A stretch of 64,000 nt of DNA from Pseudomonas sp. PDM04 (GTDB lineage: Bacteria > Pseudomonadota > Gammaproteobacteria > Pseudomonadales > Pseudomonadaceae). Where the stretch lies: assembly GCF_014851765.1 (NCBI RefSeq), contig NZ_JACVAI010000004.1:310001-374000 (forward strand), written 5' to 3'. The position numbers were made by a program, and so were the translations under genes. This document shows, piece after piece, positions 59,754 to 64,000 of the stretch (the first letter of the stretch is position 1; the number at the start of each line of letters is the position of its first letter). The notes under the pieces are model-generated. The model was not told where the DNA came from and searched no databases. It saw nothing but the letters and a program-made list of their open reading frames with translations.

Positions 59754-60722
59754 TCAAGAGCGAGGCGCATAGGCAAACACGTCGGCGCGCATCTGGTGGG
59801 CGTCCATGCCGGCCTCGACCAACGCATCCAGGGTGCCGTAGACCATGGCCGGCGAGCCGCTGGCGTAGACGTGCAAGGCGTTCAGGTCCGGGAAGTCCTC
59901 GCACACCGCCTGGTGCAGCATGCCGCAACGTCCCTCCCAGCCACATTGATCGCTGACGACTTTATGCAGGAACAGGTTGGGCAGTTTCAGCCATTCGTCC
60001 CAATGCTCGATTTCATAAAACTCTTCGGGACGACGAACCCCCCAATACAGGTGCACCGGGTGCTTGAAACCCGTGGCCCGGCAATGTTCGAGCAGGCTGT
60101 GGATCTGGCCCATACCGGTGCCTGCGGCAATCAGCACCAACGGAACGTCGGGCAACTCCGCCAGGTGCGTGTCGCCGAACGGCATTTCAATGCGCACCAT
60201 CGTGTTGCGTTGAAGCTGCTCGATCAGGCTGCGCGCACTGCCTTCGCGCGCCAGCACATGTATTTGCAGATCGCGTCCTGAATGAGGGGCCGAAGCCAGG
60301 GAGAAGGCGGATTTCTCGCCGTCTTCACGTTCGATCATCAGGTATTGCCCGGCATGATAGCGAGGCGGCTTGCCGGCCGGCGCTCGCAGGCTCACGCGCC
60401 AGGTATCGCCGCCGACGTTTCTGCACTCGATGACCTGACACGACAAGTTGCGCACCGGCAACTCTCCCAGCGCAAGCACGCCATCCCACAGCACGATGCA
60501 GTCTTCCAGCGGCTCTGCTATGCAAGTGTAGAACTCGCCATGGTCTCGCACAGCGCCGGCCTGCTCGACCCGTCCTTCCACCAACAAGGCGGCGCACACG
60601 TGGCAATTGCCGTTGCGGCAACTCTGCGGGCAGTCATAGCCCAGACGCCGCGCGCCGTCGAGAATCCGCTCGCCGGGCAGTATCTCTAGCACCGCTCCGG
60701 AGGGCTGCAAGGTTACACGCAT
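59754..60722 (-). CDS. [2Fe-2S] ferredoxin-NAD(P)H reductase coupled to ubiD
   Basis: This 322-residue protein joins an N-terminal plant-type ferredoxin domain to a ferredoxin-reductase FAD and NAD unit. Iron-sulfur ligands are Cys35, Cys40, Cys43 (CPQSCRNGNCHVC) and Cys67 (FYTCIAE). The flavin motif is GQYLMIEREDGEKSAFSLAS (about 135-154), and LVLIAAGTGMGQIHSLLEHC starts the NAD domain. It resembles proteins annotated as CDP-6-deoxy-glucoseen reductase (AscD). Its ATG overlaps the ubiD stop (TGATG). In E. coli the flavin reductase gene fre follows ubiD, suggesting a shared flavin-supply role. Confidence 0.85.
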   Translation of the reverse strand: MRVTLQPSGAVLEILPGERILDGARRLGYDCPQSCRNGNCHVCAALLVEGRVEQAGAVRDHGEFYTCIAEPLEDCIVLWDGVLALGELPVRNLSCQVIECRNVGGDTWRVSLRAPAGKPPRYHAGQYLMIEREDGEKSAFSLASAPHSGRDLQIHVLAREGSARSLIEQLQRNTMVRIEMPFGDTHLAELPDVPLVLIAAGTGMGQIHSLLEHCRATGFKHPVHLYWGVRRPEEFYEIEHWDEWLKLPNLFLHKVVSDQCGWEGRCGMLHQAVCEDFPDLNALHVYASGSPAMVYGTLDALVEAGMDAHQMRADVFAYAPRS

Positions 60723-62188
60723 CAATCTATTCCTAACTGATTCCAGAGGGCATCGATCCGTTGGGTGACGGCATCGTCCTTGACGATGACCCGTCCCCAC
60801 TCGCGGGTGGTTTCGCCCGGCCATTTATGGGTGGCATCCAGACCCATTTTCGAGCCCAGGCCGGACACCGGCGAAGCAAAGTCGAGGTAGTCGATCGGCG
60901 TGTTGTCGATCATCACCGTATCGCGCTTGGGGTCCATGCGCGTGGTGATGGCCCAGATCACGTCGTTCCAGTCACGCGCATTGATATCGTCGTCGGTGAC
61001 GATAACGAACTTGGTGTACATGAACTGTCGCAAAAACGACCAGACACCGAGCATTACCCGCTTGGCGTGACCGGGATAGGACTTCTTCATGGTCACGACG
61101 GCCATGCGGTACGAGCAGCCCTCGGGCGGCAGGTAGAAGTCGGTGATCTCCGGGAATTGCTTCTGCAGGATCGGCACGAACACTTCGTTCAGGGCCACGC
61201 CGAGGATCGCCGGTTCATCCGGTGGACGGCCAGTGTAGGTGCTGTGGTAGATCGGCTTGATCCGGTGGGTGATGCGCTCGACGGTGAACACCGGAAAGCT
61301 GTCGACTTCGTTGTAATAGCCGGTGTGGTCGCCATACGGTCCCTCATCGGCCATTTCGCCCGGATGGATCACGCCTTCGAGGATGATCTCGGCGGTGGCC
61401 GGCACCTGCAGGTCGTTGCCACGGCATTTCACCAGCTCGGTGCGATTGCCGCGCAGCAAACCGGCAAAGGCATATTCGGAGAGGCTGTCCGGCACCGGCG
61501 TCACCGCGCCGAGAATGGTCGCCGGGTCGGCACCCAACGCCACGGACACCGGGAACGGCTGGCCAGGGTGCTTCTCGCACCACTCACGGTAATCCAGCGC
61601 GCCGCCGCGATGGCTCAACCAGCGCATGATGACCTTGTTGCGGCCAATCACTTGCTGACGATAGATGCCGAGGTTCTGGCGATCCTTGTTCGGCCCCTTG
61701 GTGACGGTCAGCCCCCAGGTAATCAGCGGGCCGACATCGCCGGGCCAGCAGGTTTGCACCGGCAGCATGGCGAGGTCGACGTCATCGCCCTCGATGATCA
61801 CTTCCTGGCAGACCGCGTCCTTGACGACCTTGGGCGCCATCGAAATGATCTTGCGGAAGATCGGCAGCTTCGACCAGGCGTCTTTGAGGCCCTTGGGTGG
61901 CTCAGGCTCTTTGAGGAACGCCAGCAGCTTGCCAATCTCGCGCAGCTCGCTGACCGATTCCGCGCCCATGCCCATGGCGACCCGTTCCGGGGTGCCAAAC
62001 AGGTTGCCGAGCACCGGAATGTCGTAGCCGGTGGGCTTCTCGAACAGCAACGCCGGGCCTTTGGCCCGCAGCGTGCGGTCGCAGACTTCCGTCATCTCCA
62101 GCACAGGAGAGATGGGAATCTGGATGCGTTTCAACTCTCCGCGCTGCTCAAGTTGCTGCACGAAATCCCGAAGATCCTTGAATTTCAT
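60722..62188 (-). CDS. ubiD: 4-hydroxy-3-polyprenylbenzoate decarboxylase UbiD
   Basis: This 488-residue prenylated-FMN decarboxylase acts in ubiquinone synthesis. It begins MKFKDLRDFVQQLEQRGELK, and the UbiD family blocks are GIYRQQVIGRNKVIMRWLSHRGG (central; quoted to the first 20 residues this is the cofactor Arg/Lys region), EGPYGDHTGYY with the catalytic Glu zone, and DDINARDWNDVIWAITTRMD. The start at 62188 is the usual one in the family; an ATG four codons upstream is less likely. It depends on UbiX for its cofactor and is coupled to the downstream reductase. Confidence 0.94.
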   Translation of the reverse strand: MKFKDLRDFVQQLEQRGELKRIQIPISPVLEMTEVCDRTLRAKGPALLFEKPTGYDIPVLGNLFGTPERVAMGMGAESVSELREIGKLLAFLKEPEPPKGLKDAWSKLPIFRKIISMAPKVVKDAVCQEVIIEGDDVDLAMLPVQTCWPGDVGPLITWGLTVTKGPNKDRQNLGIYRQQVIGRNKVIMRWLSHRGGALDYREWCEKHPGQPFPVSVALGADPATILGAVTPVPDSLSEYAFAGLLRGNRTELVKCRGNDLQVPATAEIILEGVIHPGEMADEGPYGDHTGYYNEVDSFPVFTVERITHRIKPIYHSTYTGRPPDEPAILGVALNEVFVPILQKQFPEITDFYLPPEGCSYRMAVVTMKKSYPGHAKRVMLGVWSFLRQFMYTKFVIVTDDDINARDWNDVIWAITTRMDPKRDTVMIDNTPIDYLDFASPVSGLGSKMGLDATHKWPGETTREWGRVIVKDDAVTQRIDALWNQLGID

Positions 62189-62268
62189 TGACGATGCCAC
62201 CCCGAAAATAGGCGTACATCCTACCTGCTCTGACGCCCGAACAGCAGCCTGTCAGCGCATTGCCGCCA

Positions 62269-64000
62269 TCAATTGCCCGTCGCGCCCATCAGCAGCGGCG
62301 CAAACAACGGGCTCAAGCGCGCGCTGCCAGCGTCCGACAAGTGATCTTCGTCCTTGTACTGCGAATGGCCGTTCACCTCGATGCTACAGACCTGGTCCGC
62401 GCACATCAGCGGCGCCGGATCGATCACATGCACGCCAGGGTCGGCGGCACTTATCGAGTCGAACAAATGGCTGAGGAAATGCTGGCGCGCCAGATGTTCC
62501 TCGAGCGGACGCCCCAAGCCTTCGGCCGAGCGCCCGACCCGGGCAAGGCTGGTCAGACGGCTGACGGCGCCCTTGCGTTGCAGTGGCACTTCCTTGAACA
62601 GCCAGACCTGTGCGCCCGTCGCCCTGATCGAGGCCACCCGGGCCTTGAGCGCAGCTGCCATGCGTGCTTCGGCCTGGGCCGTATCGTCATGTTCGTTGAG
62701 CAGGACTTTCCTGTCGCCGTCCTCGCGGCCGTACACGTAGAGGCTCCAGTTGGACGCCAGCACCACATCCTTGATCCCCAGGCGACGGACCTGGTCCATG
62801 GTGTGTTCGTTGAAATCCCTGCATTTCTGCCGGGGGTCATCGCTCTGGATCGGTGGACAGGCACTCATGCTGTACAGCCACACCGGGCGCCCCTCACGGG
62901 CCGCACCGTTTTTGATCGCCGGCAACAAGGCGGCGGCGTGGCTGTCGCCCCAGAACAGCTGGGTCGCCGGCACCTCCTGGTTCTCGCCCAGCAGACAAGC
63001 CTTGTCCGCCTGCTTGTCCGAGGTCACCAGCATGCATTTCATCTGCCCGGCCCGCCACTCCCGAGCCTGGGCATACTCCAGGGCCTTGCCGGTCAGGCGT
63101 TGGGGAAAGCCACCTGCCGAACGCACCACCGATCCGGTCACCGCCAGGGCCACCATGGCCAGCAACCCGGCCACCAACACCGGCTTGCGCCCGCCCAGCA
63201 GCTGTTTTTCACGGAACGGCAGCTCGACGAAGCGCCAGCTCAACCAGGCCAGGCCCAGCGCCAGCAGCATCCAGCCAAGCGCCTCCCAAGGCTGGATGCC
63301 GTCGACGGAAATGGCGTTGGCGTAGACATAGACCGGCCAGTGCCACAAATACAGGGAATAGGACAGCAAGCCGATCCAGACGAAAACCGGCAAGCTCAAC
63401 AGCCGACCGGCCCAGGTCGAACCCTGCCCGCCCGACCAGATCAGCGCGGTGGCGCCGAGCACCGGCAGCAAGGCCGCCCAGCCAGGGAACAGCGTCTCGC
63501 GATCAAAGGTGAACGCTGCCACCAGGACCGCCACCAGCCCGGCCACGCCCACGGCCTGGTAGAGCCAGGGCCGAACCGCGTGTTTGCGCGCGGGCAACAC
63601 CGCAAGCATTGCACCGCACAACAATTCCCAGGCCCGGGTGGGCAGCGAAAAGAACGCCACGTCGGGCTTGCGCTCGATGTAGGCGATGTTCAGCCCGAAA
63701 GAGATCAACAGCACCGCGAACAGCACCCAGCGCCAATGCCGGATATGCCGCATCAACAGCACCATCAGCAGCGGGAAGAAGATGTAGTACTGCTCTTCAA
63801 CGGCCAGCGACCACGTGTGCAGCAACGGTTTCAGATCGGACGCGGGCGCGAAGTAGCCGTCTTCGCGCATGAACAGGATGTTTGAGATGAACAGCGACTG
63901 ATAACGCACCGTCCTGCCCAACTCGGAAAAGTCTTTGGCCGTCAGCAGCAACCAGCCCAGCGCCAACGTAGCCAGCATCACCACGCTGAGTGCCGGAATG
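62269..64000 (-). CDS. OafA/YrhL-type acyltransferase with SGNH domain (partial)
   Basis: This frame is open to the right edge, so the N terminus is missing; 577 codons are visible. It has membrane helices of an acyltransferase-3 domain, including SLAVEEQYYIFFPLLMVLLM and SLYLWHWPVYVYANAI, and a C-terminal periplasmic SGNH hydrolase-like domain with block I GDSHAAALLPAI and the catalytic Asp-His pair in KDEDHLSDAG. Such proteins O-acetylate lipopolysaccharide, capsule or peptidoglycan. It matches the position of PA5238, downstream of ubiD, and the target glycan is unknown. Confidence 0.88.
   Translation of the reverse strand, partial: IPALSVVMLATLALGWLLLTAKDFSELGRTVRYQSLFISNILFMREDGYFAPASDLKPLLHTWSLAVEEQYYIFFPLLMVLLMRHIRHWRWVLFAVLLISFGLNIAYIERKPDVAFFSLPTRAWELLCGAMLAVLPARKHAVRPWLYQAVGVAGLVAVLVAAFTFDRETLFPGWAALLPVLGATALIWSGGQGSTWAGRLLSLPVFVWIGLLSYSLYLWHWPVYVYANAISVDGIQPWEALGWMLLALGLAWLSWRFVELPFREKQLLGGRKPVLVAGLLAMVALAVTGSVVRSAGGFPQRLTGKALEYAQAREWRAGQMKCMLVTSDKQADKACLLGENQEVPATQLFWGDSHAAALLPAIKNGAAREGRPVWLYSMSACPPIQSDDPRQKCRDFNEHTMDQVRRLGIKDVVLASNWSLYVYGREDGDRKVLLNEHDDTAQAEARMAAALKARVASIRATGAQVWLFKEVPLQRKGAVSRLTSLARVGRSAEGLGRPLEEHLARQHFLSHLFDSISAADPGVHVIDPAPLMCADQVCSIEVNGHSQYKDEDHLSDAGSARLSPLFAPLLMGATGN

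Noticed and set aside
59754..60722. Deoxysugar biosynthesis (CDP-glucoseen reductase) locus
   Set aside because: No nucleotide-sugar dehydratase or transferase genes are adjacent; coupling to ubiD points to a different role.

Overview
This window is a chromosomal segment of a fluorescent Pseudomonas, most likely from the P. fluorescens complex. The basis is GC-rich, tightly packed genes, closely recognisable Pseudomonas proteins (SpuD, SpuI, OprE, LsfA, GcvP), a Pseudomonas-type 6S RNA, and many copies of a REP palindrome with the core GCGAGCAGGCTCGCTCCCAC. From memory, the right half (argA to the acyltransferase, about 26.8-64 kb) follows the gene order of P. aeruginosa PA5204-PA5238, and the spu block follows PA0305-PA0296. 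No phage, insertion sequence, CRISPR array, tRNA or rRNA was seen.

Layout. 1-7.4 kb: a partial 2OG-Fe(II) oxygenase, a DUF2059 protein, an alpha/beta hydrolase, a DUF6436 thioredoxin-like protein, a HacB-like Ntn acylase, and a divergent pair of a GlxA-type regulator and an HD-domain protein resembling cyanamide hydratases. 7.5-17.9 kb: the polyamine locus spuBCDEFGH with divergent spuI. Here spuA is reduced to a 103-codon N-terminal remnant. 18.1-26.1 kb: a TetR regulator, the sulfonate operon ssuEADCBF, the 1-Cys peroxiredoxin gene lsfA and porin gene oprE. 26.8-34.3 kb: argA, argE, a CYTH-CHAD triphosphatase, an Lrp-type regulator diverging from an ACT-like protein, an orphan GspE-type ATPase and a DUF2388 protein. 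34.5-39.6 kb: gcvT, gcvH and gcvP, with a 687-base gap before gcvP holding an 11-copy GGCTTT array and a hairpin-rich element. 39.7-42.4 kb: an iron ABC binding protein and fused permease. 42.6-49.9 kb: ubiI, a DUF4442 gene, ubiH, pepP and ygfB facing a small coiled-coil gene, zapA, 6S RNA, 5-formyl-THF cyclo-ligase, a 50-residue membrane protein and an EVE-domain protein. 50.0-64 kb: an HlyD/RbbA-type/permease exporter, a FliL-like protein, a quinone oxidoreductase, a TonB C-terminal-domain protein, glpT, a ChaC-like gene, a ferredoxin-reductase coupled to ubiD, and a partial OafA-type acyltransferase.

How the genes fit together. The spu genes import putrescine and spermidine and degrade them by gamma-glutamylation and transamination. 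The loss of spuA means the hydrolase step must be supplied elsewhere. The ssu genes import and desulfonate alkanesulfonates using FMNH2, with LsfA as a likely partner under sulfate starvation. The gcv genes cleave glycine. The ubi genes hydroxylate and decarboxylate ubiquinone precursors. Several operons use ATGA or TGATG overlaps. The window is mostly conserved housekeeping sequence. The least explained parts are the gcvH-gcvP intergenic element, the spuA remnant, the GlxA/HD pair, the Lrp/ACT/GspE neighbourhood and the reductase coupled to ubiD. I found no convincing new defence or mobile system.
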